Below are positions 21,404-33,920 of a stretch of DNA of 64,000 bases, piece by piece. The notes below the pieces were generated by a model. That model worked only from the letters and a program-made list of their open reading frames with translations, had not been told where the DNA came from and did not search any database. The DNA comes from Ipomoea triloba (lineage: Eukaryota; Streptophyta; Magnoliopsida; Solanales; Convolvulaceae). A program made the translations under genes and the position numbers. The stretch spans positions 16,707,548 through 16,771,547 of the forward strand of contig NC_044927.1 in NCBI RefSeq assembly GCF_003576645.1, written 5' to 3'. Each line of letters starts with the position of its first letter. The stretch's first letter is position 1.

Positions 21404-21634
21404 CAATCATTATTGTATGGACCATGGTCCACACAGCTGTGTGGACCAAAAATAAAAAGTTTATTATTTTTATATTGAAGGTACATTATTTTTGTATTGT
21501 AAGTACATTATTTTAGGGTACATATTTTTGTATTGAAGGTACATTATTTGATATATACTATCAAATAATGTACCTACAGTACAAAAATAATGTATTTTTT
21601 ATTTTTGGTCCAATGGTCCATGCAATAATTTGCC
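21404..21634. mobile_element. M1c: Mutator-like MITE, 9-bp TSD GCAAGGTAA
   Basis: Left CAATCATTATTGTATGGACC and right GGTCCATGCAATAATTTGCC are inverted. Flanks 21395-21403 and 21635-21643 are both GCAAGGTAA. The interior repeats GAAGGTACATTAT words. Confidence 0.85.
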
Positions 21635-21643
21635 GCAAGGTAA

Positions 21644-22360
21644 TTCATGGTCTGTATAATTTGCCCACTAATATGGGCTATAAGGTGCTATAAATCAGTG
21701 GCGAAGACAGCATCTGTCCATGTGATTTTGGGCCTTTCGACATTATATATGACTATATGTACTTTGCTTCTCCTGCAAATTATGCTGTGGACCCAGGTCC
21801 ACCTTGCAAGGTAGACTTGGGTCCAAAACTACGTCGTTTTTGTCTTTTTTTTTTAATTTTTAAATTAGTATGCATGCATGCATGTTTCTTTGCCCGTTCC
21901 TCTCTAACCCTTTATTATAACTATATTAATGTTTAATAATCTCCTAACCGTATCCCACAAATTTAAATAAACATGAAATTTTATACTCCGTGTTATGGAA
22001 CATAAACAACCTCTGTGAAATCGGGCTTAGTGATCAAAACATCTATTTAGCTTATTCAGTGTAATCGTGTGGATATACCATCCAATTGATAGTGAATCTT
22101 CTTGGACGATAGGAGAAGAGTGTAGTAGAATGATTACATCACCTTCAAACCACTATAAAATCTCTAGTATATTTTACATTTAAGGCATTTTACTTTACTA
22201 CCTTTGTCATATCGTCTTATCCTCACTCAAGTTTCAACTTATCTTGAAAACATTTATTTCCACTATGCAACTTTGTTTTTATAGGGAAGGGTTCAACTGC
22301 GGGGAAGGATTCCTGTGTGGTTGTGCGGTGATATATATATATATATATATATATAAATTT
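21644..22360. other. Intergenic AT-rich DNA
   Basis: No gene. An M2-like end (GTGGACCCAGGTCCACCTTG and AACTACGTCGTTTTT) lies near 21785-21842; an (AT)n tract at 22330-22356 precedes the minisatellite. Confidence 0.6.
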
Positions 22361-22975
22361 AAACTGATGCACCTTAAGCTTCTAATCTAATCACCTTAAG
22401 CTGGATTAACATAAAAATGGCTTTGTAGAGAAAATCTTATAAAGAATATTATTTGTGTTTTGGAACTGAAAAAAAAAAAAACAAAAACAAAAAAAAACGC
22501 ACCTTAAGAAGGGAAACAACACACATTAAGAAGGAAAGTCATGCACCTAAAGCCTTAGGCCGACGCACCTTAAGTTTCAACAACTAACACACCTTACGCA
22601 TTCAAACCATGCAACTTAAGAATGAAAATCATACTTCTTAAGAAGGAAAACCACACACCTAAAGCTTTAGACCGACGCACGTAAATTTCAACAACTAACG
22701 CACCTTAAGCTCAAAACCACGCACCTTAATCACAAAAATCGCGCACCTTAAGAAGGAAAATCACGCACCTTAAGAAAAACCACAGACCTAAATTAAAGCT
22801 TTAGACCGGCGCACTTAAGTTTCAACAACTAATGCACCTTAAGCTCAAAACCACACACCATAAGCTCAAAACCATGCACCATAAGCTCAAAACCATGCAC
22901 CTTAAGCACAAAAATCACACACCTTAAAAAGAAAAATCACACACCTTAAGAAGAAAAATCATGCACCTTAAGTTT
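22361..22975. repeat. Degenerate CACCTTAAG minisatellite
   Basis: About 600 bp in which GCACCTTAAG or a one-base variant recurs roughly two dozen times at 18-45 bp intervals, interleaved with AAAACCACGCACC and AAGAAGGAAAATCAC. Longer blocks (GCCTTAGGCCGACGCACC, TTCAACAACTAACGCACC) also recur about three times, a higher-order pattern. No ORF crosses it. Confidence 0.85.
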
Positions 22976-23499
22976 GACCCATATAGAAAATGACCAAATT
23001 AAATTGCCACCACGTTTTCTTTAAAACATTATTAATCTTGAACGTTGATTTTGGCAAGATCAATGGCTCTCCTCTCACCTCACAATCGCACCTGAGCAGC
23101 CCAACCGCATTTGAATAGTATTATGTTTTTATAAAGAAAATTTTCTTACATTATTTAGTTAAGTAGTCAACATAACTTTAAATGAAATGTTTAAAATTTA
23201 ACTTAGTTTAAATACTTTTACTTTTTTGCCAACTTACCATCATTTGAAAAATCTTAAAAAGTCTATTCAGCCCCTCCCCATACCCTCTCTAGACTTTCCC
23301 TCTCTTTTAATCGGGACAATCAAGTGGTATCAAAACAATTATCTAATTTGATTCAACTTCTCTTGACAGTTACATAGATCTTACATTTGAAGAACATTAT
23401 TCTAAATCTTTTTAAAATCAATTTTGAAAATGAAGAGAGATATGACTATTGCACAAAACTTGTTATTTTTATTAGATAAATTTGATGATTTACGTATAT
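22976..23499 (+). other. Possible remnant of a second copia element (C2), cut by G1
   Basis: CAAGTGGTATCAAAACAATT at 23321-23340 looks like a copia primer site next to an LTR end. It is followed about 90 bp later by a short open stretch (MKRDMTIAQNLLFLLDKFDD) that stops at the G1 border. No LTR partner or recognisable gag is visible. Confidence 0.35.
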
Positions 23500-24219
23500 T
23501 GATACATCTAATTCTTGACCTATTTTTAGTCCTCATTTTAACCAATTTTGCTAACATAGTGCTTTAACTTGAGTAGAATCTATGACTTGTTTGTGTGATT
23601 TGATGTTCTTAGATAAAATGGGTCACAGCGAGTCATTAGGAGGCTTTTTGGAGCATAATGGAACAAGTTTGGAAGCCAAGATGTCACTCAAGGAGGATCG
23701 GAGTAGCGGGACGCGAAGCGGGAGAGAAAAGCTGGAAAATGACCTCACATGGCCTCACACACAGCCGTGTGCAAGGCCGTTTGCCCCCGTCGCCAAATCT
23801 ACTCAGCAGCGACACCACAAAGCCGTGTACATGGCCATGTGGGAGGCCGTTTCCTCTGGTTTCTGTAACACCCCGACTCGGTTTACCGTACAGCCAGAGT
23901 AGTTACCGCCACACCTAGAGTGAATTCTATCACCTCTTTGACAAACTCCACTCTAAGTGCACAGGCTAAATGGAAACGCTTCACAACAACTATCACCCAA
24001 CATAGTCATATATATATATATATATATATATTTGATCTAAAAAGGCTTAGCTAACCAGTCATATACATATCTACCTATATATACAAGGATGTGTCCGGTG
24101 GGCCAAAAGACAAGTTCGGATTGATCACAATCCTACTAACCCAGCTCATACACCGCTAAGGTTACAAAAATATTTACACAAAAGATAAAGTTCCCAAAGG
24201 TTTTTCCGAGGTATACCAC

Positions 24220-24642
24220 CTACTCGATCTGTTGGTATACCGAGCCCGTAACCATTCCCCACACTAGATGCCACTCCCCTTCAAACCAAGTGATATGGTC
24301 TAGGAAGCGAGATGTGATGTTCATCATAGACCATTCATCCCAAAATTCTGGAGGACTCGAGTCACAAGGGTGAGGGTAATGAACAACAAACTCTAGAGGA
24401 TTACTTTCCTCCAAGCTTTCTATGGGGTAAAAACCAAAATTGGCTTGGACATCAGGACCATCGAAAATGGAAAAACTATCTTCTGCAGGTGAGCTATCTG
24501 GAGCCACAGGAGCATAGCCAGGTGCGTAAGGGTCGGCTCCCGTCATCCACGGTATATACATCTCGTAGCCCATCCTTGGGCATGTGTACTCCGACGAATC
24601 CTGGGGGTTCGTCGGGCTACACGAGCCTATGCTAGATGGCAT
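24220..24642 (-). CDS. E-family DEWSM-domain protein, intact copy (140 aa)
   Basis: Function unknown. Translation starts at the ATG directly after the intron acceptor. N-terminus MPSSIGSCSPTN, then TGADPYAPGYAPVAPDSS, shared in outline with E2. The C-terminal domain (about residues 62-138) has FGFYPIESLEESNPLEFVV, YPHPCD, EFWDEWSMMN, FLDHITWFEGEWHLVWG and GSVYQ. Against E2 across the last 23 aligned codons I count eight silent and five replacement differences. The Pro-rich half is much more variable in length and sequence than the domain. No signal peptide, membrane span or metal motif. Confidence 0.7.
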   Translation of the reverse strand: MPSSIGSCSPTNPQDSSEYTCPRMGYEMYIPWMTGADPYAPGYAPVAPDSSPAEDSFSIFDGPDVQANFGFYPIESLEESNPLEFVVHYPHPCDSSPPEFWDEWSMMNITSRFLDHITWFEGEWHLVWGMVTGSVYQQIE

Positions 24643-25168
24643 CTGTTATGAAACACAATGAAGTGTAGTTAGCACGATGGCTAAGTAAGAAAATCCATGG
24701 TCACTCAAAATTCAACAACGGTTTTTCAAAACAAGTATGTAAGAGTTTTGTAACTTTACCCATTTGTTGAGATTTCGCATGTAAATAAGTTAACAACGAA
24801 GACTTGCACAAAAAGAGATTGGTGAACCAATATCAACCTCTCATTTTGGATACAATCATTTCTTCTTAGTGTCGATACATAATAACTCTTTCTTACTTTT
24901 AAATCTTCCTTAGTTTCATATTAGCAAGCGTGAGGCCTTTGGAGTATTCTCTTAACTCCCTCTTTGACCACTTGGATCATCGAACTCGGGTTCAGTGGTC
25001 GTCCCCCGGTCTAACACTGATCCCCTAGACGTAAGGTTCGTTAAAATGACTCCTAGCTGGCCTAGCCAGGTCCGTTAAAACGACACCTACCCGGACTTTT
25101 GGAGTAACTATACCTTAAGTGTGCACACCCCCATAGGAATACCTCATCCTATGAGTTATACAGTACTC

Positions 25169-25185
25169 GGCGAATAGACTTCGCC
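25169..25185 (-). other. E4 conserved intronic hairpin with GTCTA loop
   Basis: Plus strand GGCGAA-TAGAC-TTCGCC, the exact reverse complement of the family hairpin: perfect six-base stem. Confidence 0.6.
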
Positions 25186-25942
25186 CCTTTTAGTATGAAT
25201 TGATCATACGATGTAAACAACCACTGGGAAATGGCATTTAAGCCCCGCTTCATCCCGTAGGCTAATCAAGGTCCTCCTCAACTTACTTAGAAACTAAGGT
25301 TTTGGAAAACATTTTCCTTTCTTTAGTTTTTCTTTCTTAAATCATTCCTTTTGGGCATATTTCACATTTGAGTCCAATACTTGAAATTGGCTATCTCGTT
25401 AGCCCATGATGGTGATTTTGTTTAAAATGGATTTTCAAAATACTTCCAGTGCCCGCATGCTTTCCAAATACCATTTTCTCATCTTTCAAGTAAGGTACCC
25501 ACTTACTAATAGTGACATTTTCCTCAAAAATAAGGTTTTTGACAACCTATTTACCAAAATAGCATACATTCTACGACGTAAGTTTCATAAACATTTTTAT
25601 TTGCCCATAGGCTTTTCAAGCATAGTTCCCAAAACCATTTGCACATCTCACCACTTCATCATATACAATACTAGTAACACAAAACAAACTTTATACACAT
25701 GTATGTATCATCTATACATATTACTCATAGGTAGCATGTATATACAACATAACCTCTTCCTTATACATACATACACATATATGTATATGCATATGCATAT
25801 TCATCCTTTATGGCACTTATACATATATATATATATACCTCACGTGTGTATGTATATTTATATAAAGATTTTCTTTTTGTTTACAATATTTTACACACAT
25901 ATATGAATCACTTGAACCGAGAATATATATATATATATATAT

Positions 25943-27530
25943 AGAGTTTTTTCCCAAAATGGTCCCTCGACTATTGCTCATTCTCAATTTTGCATTTTGA
26001 CTTTCAATTGCACCTAATGTGGTCACTCGACTTTCAAAAACTCACCCAATTTGGTCCTTCGTTACATATTCCGTCAAATCAGTGTTAAAATGGAGAGCAT
26101 TTTCGTCCATTTACCTATTGTTAGCCTAATAAACATTGAGAAATAGTTGATGGACCATTTTGAGAATAGTCAAGGGACCATTTTGAGAATAGTAAAGGGA
26201 CCATTTCGGGAAAAACTATTTTATTTATTTCATTTTTGTTTATTTTCATTTTTTAGACTCTATAAAATTTGAATTTCTATACATTTTTTTCTTACAAATA
26301 TAAATAGTTAAAATCTTGCAATCCATCCTAAAAATTTTTAACTTTTTTACAAACTATTCCTATGCAGATTTACAATAACTTTCGTAAATTTTATAAATAC
26401 TCATTTTTTAAGCACCGATTAAAATAATTCTTAGTCACATCCGTAGTACTAAATATATTACTTTGGATTTTTTTATAAATAAGATATAATATTATTAAAC
26501 TCAAATAATTAAAAATAATGTGCCCACAGCACAAAAGATTTTATGATTGACTTAAAAAATTAACTATAAATTTTATTGTTGAATACAAATTGACAATTAT
26601 TAAACATTATTTATAATAATTATTGTGTCTCGTGTAATATACTAAAATTATTAGGTAGGATTTTTATAATTAAGGTATAATTTAATTAAATCAAAATTAT
26701 TAAAAATAATATGTCCACATTACAAAATAAATTATACTTGCCTTAATAATTAATAAAAAAAATAAGAAGAGGAAAACATATAAAAGATGTCATAAAATAT
26801 CTTAAATAATGTAAATTAATATAAAATTTAATAATTACTTCGAAATCAAATACATAAAATATTGCAGGAAACATTGATGAGATTTTACTTTTCGGCTCAC
26901 CTGAGAAGTTTACTAGAAAAATTTACCTTTCGGTCTAATATTTTCCCTACATTTTACACTCTTTGGGTGTCTACGCTTGAAAAAAAAATATTATTTTTAA
27001 TGGTAAAAGTAATATTTAATGTGATACATAGTGATTGATTGTCTATGAACATAGAAAAAAAATGTATATGAGTATTTATGAAATTTACAGAACTTATTGT
27101 AAAACTTCATAGGAATGGTTTGTATATTTAGAGTGGAAAAGTCTGTAAAGAAAGTTAAAAATTTTGAGGTTGGATTGCGCGATTTTAACTATTTATATTT
27201 GTAAGAAAAAAATGTATCAAAATTCTAATTGTATAGAGTCTAAACAATGAAAATAAACAAAAATGAAATAAATAAAATAGTTTTTCCCAAAATGGTCCCT
27301 TGACTATTCTCAAAATGGTCCCTCAACTATTTCTCAATGTTTATTAGGCTAACAATAGGTAAATGGACGAAAATACCCTCCATTTTAACACTGATTTGAC
27401 GGAATATGTAACGGAGGACCAAATTGGGTTAGTTTTTGAAACTCGAGGGACCACATTAGGTGCAATTGAAAGTCGAAATGCAAAATTGAGAATGAGCAAT
27501 AGTCGAGGGACCATTTTGGGAAAAAACTCT
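25943..27530. mobile_element. F1: foldback-like element with inverted repeats of about 450-480 bp, inside the E4 intron
   Basis: AGAGTTTTTTCCCAAAATGG at 25943 is mirrored by CCATTTTGGGAAAAAACTCT ending at 27530. The similarity continues inward to about 26410 and back to about 27060, leaving an AT-rich centre of about 650 bp with a partial internal direct repeat. It is inserted in an (AT)n tract, so the TSD cannot be seen. No transposase. Confidence 0.85.
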
Positions 27531-28506
27531 ATATATATATATATATACATCTATAACATATACTACCCACCTAGTTATATACTTATATATTCTACTAACA
27601 CTTACATATATCCATATATTCTAACACCAAGCTCATAAATTCCTATTTCAAATATCAATCATTAAATCTTAAGTGACAAAACCAACTTAAGGGATTTCTT
27701 ACCTCTTGGGTGAAGCACGTTTTGCAAGAATAGCTTTGAACCTTTATTCAATTCTTTCACCAAAATCCCTAGGCAAAACATACCACCGTAACAATAATTT
27801 TTAAGAGGTTTTAACCTATAGTTAGGTTCTAGGGAAGAAAACAAAGCTTTTGACCGAATAAAAATGGAATTTTACCGAATAGTGGTAGACTTGATGAAGA
27901 AACTTAGCTATGAAGGCTCTTGAGCTTAAAGATGAAGATGAAGTTTCTCTCTCTCCTTTTTCCCTTCAATTTTCGGCCAAGGGGTGTGGATTGAAGACCA
28001 AGCTCTATTTAAATCAACTCTAAATTAATTTAATACTAATATGTGGCTAGAAAGAGTGACATGTGTCAACTTCTTGTGGTAACTCAAGGAAAATATCTTT
28101 GGCTAGAATGTTAAGGGTTAAAACAGATATAGTTACGGTAGGAAATAATTTAGGTAGGGATAAATTCGAAACCAAAATTATCCCGAATTCAATTCTAACC
28201 TTAAATTCTAAAATCGGGCGATGTTCGCTACATCGCGAAATATAGCGATACTAAGTTCAAAATAAATTTTCACTCTTACGGACTAATTTAATTAAATAGG
28301 AAATTCAAGGTTAATAGTATAGTGCCTAATAACCCACTTCCTAGGACAATCGGGACAGAACACATTTTCCTAAAAATTTTACGGTTCGTGACCGGTACGT
28401 ACGATCGCAGCTTATTAACGACTATTCTAACTAGTAAAGATTATTTTGAAATATCTGTAGATCACAACTCATGTATGTCAATGCCTTAGAATAAAATAAA
28501 TTTAAA

Positions 28507-28537
<31 letters not shown>

Positions 28538-29554
28538 CGAACTCTAGACTTGTTGGAAAGAGTGAAGGGTTACAGTTTCTGCACAGTATTTAAGCTAATT
28601 TTTTGTGTTTTGTGCCTAAGTTCGAACCCTAGCTAGCTTAGAATTATTTTTCCTCATTTCCATAGCATTTATTAGCCTAGATTAGCTTAGATCTATACTT
28701 GGATACACTTGGGAGCATTTATTTCAAGGATTTGGAGTAGATTACAACAACTCTTCTTCACCATTTAATAGTAAAACTCTCATTTCCTCTTCTTCATCTC
28801 TTATTTACTCTTATTGCACTTTTATGATTTCTTTGCTTGATATTGCTATGTTTACCTTGCTAATGAGTGAGTAGTCCTTTATTTGGGTCAGATTAGGTGT
28901 TTATTGCTTCTATTGATGCTATTTATGTGATTATTGTATAAAGGGGATGAACACCCATTTAGGGTTCTTGAGTTTGAGTTGGGTTATAATTCTATCTTTC
29001 AATGATTATTGCGCAGTGATTGTTGTTTGTCTTTGGAAAGTCTTTCATCACAATGGGAATTGGATGGAAGACTTGAGCCTTACCAATCTCAACCCCAATT
29101 TCCCTTCTATAGAAAAAGTGGTAGATTGGGACTTACAAAGCTTTTGTTTCTTAAAGAATTTGGGTTGATACACCATGGAAATGGGGCAACCCTTGTTCTA
29201 ATCCTTGTGGAAACTTGGATTCCTTAGTGCTTGCCTCAAGAACCTACGGTTAATGTTCTTTCCAAATCTAAGTGTCAAATGCATCAAAAGAGTAATACAC
29301 CTAATTTAACCCATCTTTCCCATTTGAATTATTTCCTAGCTTTTAATCTTTTTTTTTTCCCTTTAATCCAAAATACCAAAAATACTTTAGTTTTTAACAC
29401 CAAACCAATATGATTTACTTGGATCCTTATGGATTCCAAGACCTTAGTGCCTAGAGTTTAGGTAACAACTTTCTACGTGCCATAAACGCCAATCCTCAGT
29501 GGAACAACAATATCACACCCATTTTCATATCACCACTAAACCTACATCACTTTT

Positions 29555-29569
29555 TGGCGCCGTTGCCGG
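29555..29569 (+). other. G1 primer-binding site
   Basis: TGGCGCCGTTGCCGG, the Athila/Tat-type primer site. Confidence 0.88.
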
Positions 29570-29761
29570 AGATTGGTAATTTGGTTGTATTGAGTTTTTA
29601 CCTTTATTTTCTAGCATTAAGGTTAGTAAATCATTAGGAGATCAAGTTTTTTATTTTTATTTTTGTTTTACTTTTCTTTTAGTTTTATTTGAACTAACCT
29701 ATAACCAAAGTGCTTCCAAGTTTGTGTTGTTAGTATTTGTTGCTAGGTGTCCTCTTGGTTT

Positions 29762-31830
29762 ATGCAAACAAGGTCAAAGGGGAGTGTGAACTTACTTCCC
29801 CTTAACCAAGAGCTTTTGAAGGACATAAGGAGGGACAAAAGGATTTTGCTTGGGTGGCTCAAAGAATTTGAAAACTTTGAGATTGAAATGGAGACCGGTG
29901 ACACGAGCAACCCGGGGCAAATTTCCTCGAATGGAACAAGCACACAACGAGGCAAGGGGAACATCATGAGGAAAATCAAGGAGGGCAACCAAATGTGCAT
30001 CAAGTACTAGTACCTCCCATTGAAATATTGGTACAACCATGCATGGCGAATCCAAATGTGAACCCTTACTTTGGAGGTGGAATGAGGATGCCACAAGTGC
30101 AATTTCCCTTCTTTCAAGGCGGCATTTCCCAAGGTTATGGACAACAACAACAACCTCAACCACAACAACAAGGGCAAGGGATTGGGATGCAACACCTTCT
30201 AAATCAAATGAATCCCAATCTCCTTCATCAATTTGCACAAAACTTTCCACTATGGATCCCACCTATGTTTCAATAAGGAGGGCAACCACCAATGGTGGCC
30301 CATCTAGCCCTGGAATTTGAAGAAGAAGATTGCATTGTTTACCCGGGGGTGGATGCAAACAATTTTGAGCTAAAGACATCTCTCATTCAAATGGTCCAAG
30401 CCAACCAATTCGGAGGTGGAAGAGTGAAGGACCCGAAAGCTCATGTGGTGCACTTTGACCGGATTTGCCAAACAATAAAAATGAATGGGATTCCAAGTGA
30501 TGCTATCAAGTTAAGGTTGTTCCCGTTTTCACTCTGAGATCAAGCTTTAAGTTGGCTCAACTCCTTTCCGGCCAACCATTTTCTCACATGGGAGCAATTA
30601 TACAAGGCGTGTATGCAAGAGTATTGCCCCCCCCCCCCCATCAAAGGTCGCGAAATTGAAAAAGCTCATTCAAAACTTCCAACAATTTGGGAATGAAAAT
30701 CTCTATGAAGCTTGGAAGAGATTCAAGGAGTTGAGGAGGCAATGTCCCAAAAATTTGCTCACCCCGGGGGACTTTATTTCTTCATTCTATGAGGGGCTAT
30801 TGGATAGCTCAAATACCATACTTGATACATCATCTTTCGGGGGAATCTTCATCGACATTAGTCCGGAGTATGGAGAACAGTTGATAGAGAAAATCACTTC
30901 CAACACTGCTTATTGGTACAATGAAAGGAATGAGCCACCGAAAAAAGGAGAAAATCACCGGGATGTTTGAGGTTGATGATAAGATGGCAGTACAAGCATA
31001 ATTAGATTCTATACAACACATGTTGAAAAAATGATGCAAGGGCCGAAATAGAGTGTGCAAGCAGTAACTCAACCGCTACCCCAAGCTCCTTACACACCCA
31101 CTCCCTACTCTTATCCTTCTTCTCCTTGTCATTTATCCGGACCTCAGAATACGGCTATGATAGCCTGTTGTGCTATATGCAGAGGAAATCATGCCTCCCA
31201 GTCTTGTTATTTGTTGGATGCTAATGGCCAAGGCTCATAAACAATTATGGAACAAATTGATATGGTTGGGTATTCTAGACCCCAAGGACAAGGACAGGCC
31301 AAGGCTATCAAGACTTCGGGCAACAAGGGAGGAATCAATATGGTTCTCAATGGAACAATCATGGAAGAAATGCACCCCCGGGCTTTGAAGGAAATCAAGG
31401 AAATAGGGATGTAAACCAAGGGAACCAATGGAAAGGTAATCACAATCAAAAGCAATGGAACCAACAAGGAACCTCTCAACCCCGTCAAGACCCGGACATG
31501 AAGTCATTTATGAGTATGATGATAAATCAAATGAGCAAGCTTCAAGCAGAGATGGAAAACCTTAAGGCCCAAAGTCAAGGGGGAGGAAATCAAGTTCCTC
31601 CTCAAGCACCATCTTCTAGTGGCAAACTTCCGACTACCACCGAAAATCCAAGACATCAAGTGAATGCCATCACCACTAGAAGTGGGAAAGCCTTGAAAGA
31701 TCCACCTTACCCATCCAATGATCAAGTAATTGAGAATGAAGTTGAGAAAGATAAAGGTGACCAAGAGAAAGAAAAAGTTGAAATTAAAAACATTCTTGAA
31801 AGTGACAATGAGGAGGAGCCTCTTATCTGA
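29762..31830 (+). pseudogene. G1 gag with CCHC-like zinc finger (frameshifted)
   Basis: Starts MQTRSKGSVN. Retrotransposon gag features are spread over several frames: VDANNFELKTSLIQMV, HFDRICQTIKMNGI, DQALSWLNSFP and FKELRRQCP with GLLDSSNTILDTSS. A C-x2-C-x3-H-x4-C finger (CAICRGNHASQSC) sits near 31167-31205. The frame changes near 30000, near the poly-C at 30628-30638, near 31250-31490 and after 31830; a TGA lies near 30537. A Gln/Pro-rich stretch lies at 30120-30180. Confidence 0.85.
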
Positions 31831-32179
31831 AAAGACAAATCAAAGGGAAAGTCTCCTATGCAAGAAGAGAAAAATGTTGGCATGAGAAGGGGGCGGAAAA
31901 GCAAAGAGATTGAGGACTCGGTGATACCATGCAACTTGTTGCCATTTCCACAATGGTTGCGAAAATCAAAGGAAACCGAGAAGGAGAGTAAATTTCAGAA
32001 AATGATTGATAAGCTGGAGGTCACCATGCCCTTTATTAAGGCCGTCACTCAAATTCCATCATAAAATAAGTTTTTGACAAATATTTTAGGCAACAAGAAG
32101 AAATTGAAAAAGAGTGCGGTTGTGGATCTAAGCGAGGGGCCTTAACCTGTGTAGTGCTTCAAACAAACTTGCCCCCAAG

Positions 32180-32575
32180 TTGAAAGACCTCGAAAGCTTT
32201 ACTATACCTTGTATTGTTGGAGGGTTTGTTGTGAGTAATGCTTTTTGTGATTTGGGGGCAAGTGTGAGCCTAATTCCTTATTCTCTATGCAAAAGGCTTA
32301 ATCTCGGTGAACCCAAGCCGACCAATATGACTTTGCAGATGGCGGATCGTTCCATAAAACGCCCGGTTGGTGTGCTCGAAGATATCCCAGTCATGATTGA
32401 CCAATTTTTTTTTTTTTTATCTTAAGAGACTTTGTGGTTCTTGACATAGAGGAAGACACAAATGTCCCCATAATCCTAGGTAGGCCTTTCCTAGCTACCG
32501 CCGGAGTGATTATTGATGTCAAGAGAGGCAAACTAGTAATGAAGGTGGCCGAAAACAAAATCTAGTTTGATATCT
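32180..32575 (+). pseudogene. G1 aspartic protease (degenerate)
   Basis: FCDLGASVSLIPYSLCKRLNL carries the D-x-G-A-S active-site form seen in Athila proteases. After a frame change at the poly-T (32405-32418), [14 protein letters not shown] gives the flap-side ILGRPFLAT motif. The gag-protease region ends at 32820 with no RT sequence after it. Confidence 0.85.
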
Positions 32576-32847
32576 TTAAGATGGCCCAACATTAACCATC
32601 TTATGTTGATGAGTGCAAGGTGATTGAAATCAAGGAGAAAAATGTTGAAAAGGTGCAAAGAAATCATGATGAAATTGAAGTTCCATTGAAAGTGCCAACC
32701 TCAACCATGACAAAGGATGTAAAAAGTTCCAATGGCCATTCCTCATTCTACAAGCAATTCATGAGAGATCTGTCAAGGCTTGCAAGGCCTAAATCCCATT
32801 TCCTTCCCACCGGAACTTGATGAACAATAAGGTCGAGTCGAGCTAGT

Positions 32848-32880
32848 GACGTTAAACTTAGCGCTTCATGAGAGGCACCC
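32848..32880 (+). other. G1 copy of the ACGTTAAAC...GAGGCA motif
   Basis: GACGTTAAACTTAGCGCTTC then ATGAGAGGCACCC, shortly after the gag-protease end. Matches copies at 47603, 50212 and 57794. Confidence 0.7.
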
Positions 32881-33439
32881 CATGTTATCTTTCCATTCTT
32901 GCATTTTAAATTCCTTGCATTTATTTTCCATGCATTTACCTACTTTCATTTTGTTTTTAAGAGTTAGAACTTATCCTTAAGTGTTTTGGCACATATCCCT
33001 TGCATTCCATAAATCTTAAATGTTGCACGCATTGGTGGGGAGAATTTGATTGCTTTTGAGTGGTTTGATTTGAGAAAATTGAGTGAGGATTGATCCTAAT
33101 TGCATTGAATAGTGTGGGAAATTTTGGGGATTTGAATAAAATTGAATTGTTGAAGGGCTAGACTGCTTTGAAGTTGTTTTGGGATGAATTTATGTTGAAA
33201 ACATAGCATTTGGTGGAAAAAAATCAAGTTTTTCAATTTTGGAGAAGGCACCATGTAATACCCCGTATTTTATTAACATTATTATTTTATCCTAAGGTAT
33301 TGACATACATGAGTTATGATCTCCCGATACTTCAAAAGGATTTTTATAAGTGAGTATAGTTGTTATTAAACTGCGAACCTACGTACCGGTCGCGAACCAT
33401 AAAATTTTTAAGGAACGAATTTTCAGCTCGGATTTCCTA

Positions 33440-33920
33440 GGAAATGGATGATTATGCATATTATGACTAAGTATGAACTTCTTGCTTAGTTAAGTTGAAA
33501 TTGGACGGGCTATAAGAGTGAAAAATTTATTTTGATCGTAACATCGCTATATTTCGCGGTGTACCGAACCTAGCCCAATTTTGAGGTTTAGTCTGGAATA
33601 AATTTTTAGTTTCAAAATTCTTCCTATTTAAATTATTTTCCACCGAAACTTTATTTGTTTGGACCACAACTGATAAGTTNGGAAATGGATGATTATGCAT
33701 ATTATGACTAAGTATGAACTTCTTGCTTAGTTAAGTTGAAATTGGACGGGCTATAAGAGTGAAAAATTTATTTTGATCGTAACATCGCTATATTTCGCGG
33801 TGTACCGAACCTAGCCCAATTTTGAGGTTTAGTCTGGAATAAATTTTTAGTTTCAAAATTCTTCCTATTTAAATTATTTTCCACCGAAACTTTATTTGTT
33901 TGGACCACAACTGATAAGTT
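33440..33920. other. 240-bp exact duplication around an assembly gap in E5
   Basis: 33440-33679 and 33681-33920 appear identical, separated by a single N at 33680. Most likely overlapping contig ends were not merged. Confidence 0.8.

Larger units (their letters stand above)
23864..28574 (-). mobile_element. E4: E-family element in the G1 LTR, TSD GTTTC, with nested foldback F1
   Basis: Ends TGTAACACCCCGAC and GAAGGGTTACA; flanks 23859-23863 and 28575-28579 are GTTTC, and the uninterrupted 3' LTR has the site once. Minus orientation. TATA-like ATTTAAATAG near 28005-28014, donor AAGAG|GTAAGAAATCCC at 27702, acceptor CATAACAG at 24643, ORF at 24642-24220. The intron contains the conserved hairpin (25169-25185), the TGTGCACACTTAAG word in reverse, AT microsatellites and F1. 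Confidence 0.92.
23500..29546 (+). repeat. G1 5' LTR, split by E4
   Basis: About 1.33 kb after removing E4. It ends CCTACA eight bases before the primer site. E4 separates the palindromic CACGGCCGTGTG-type cluster (about 23755-23860) from the TATA-like AGTATTTAAGC (28587-28597); the 3' LTR has the two adjacent. Confidence 0.88.

Noticed and set aside
25406..25906. 166-codon plus-strand ORF
   Set aside because: It lies in the AT-rich E4 intron, codes mostly for Tyr/His/Ile/Met from ATACAT repeats, and has no homolog-like features.
29792..30262. 156-codon minus-strand ORF
   Set aside because: Antisense shadow of G1 gag; its Val/Leu-rich composition comes from the Gln/Pro codons of the sense strand.
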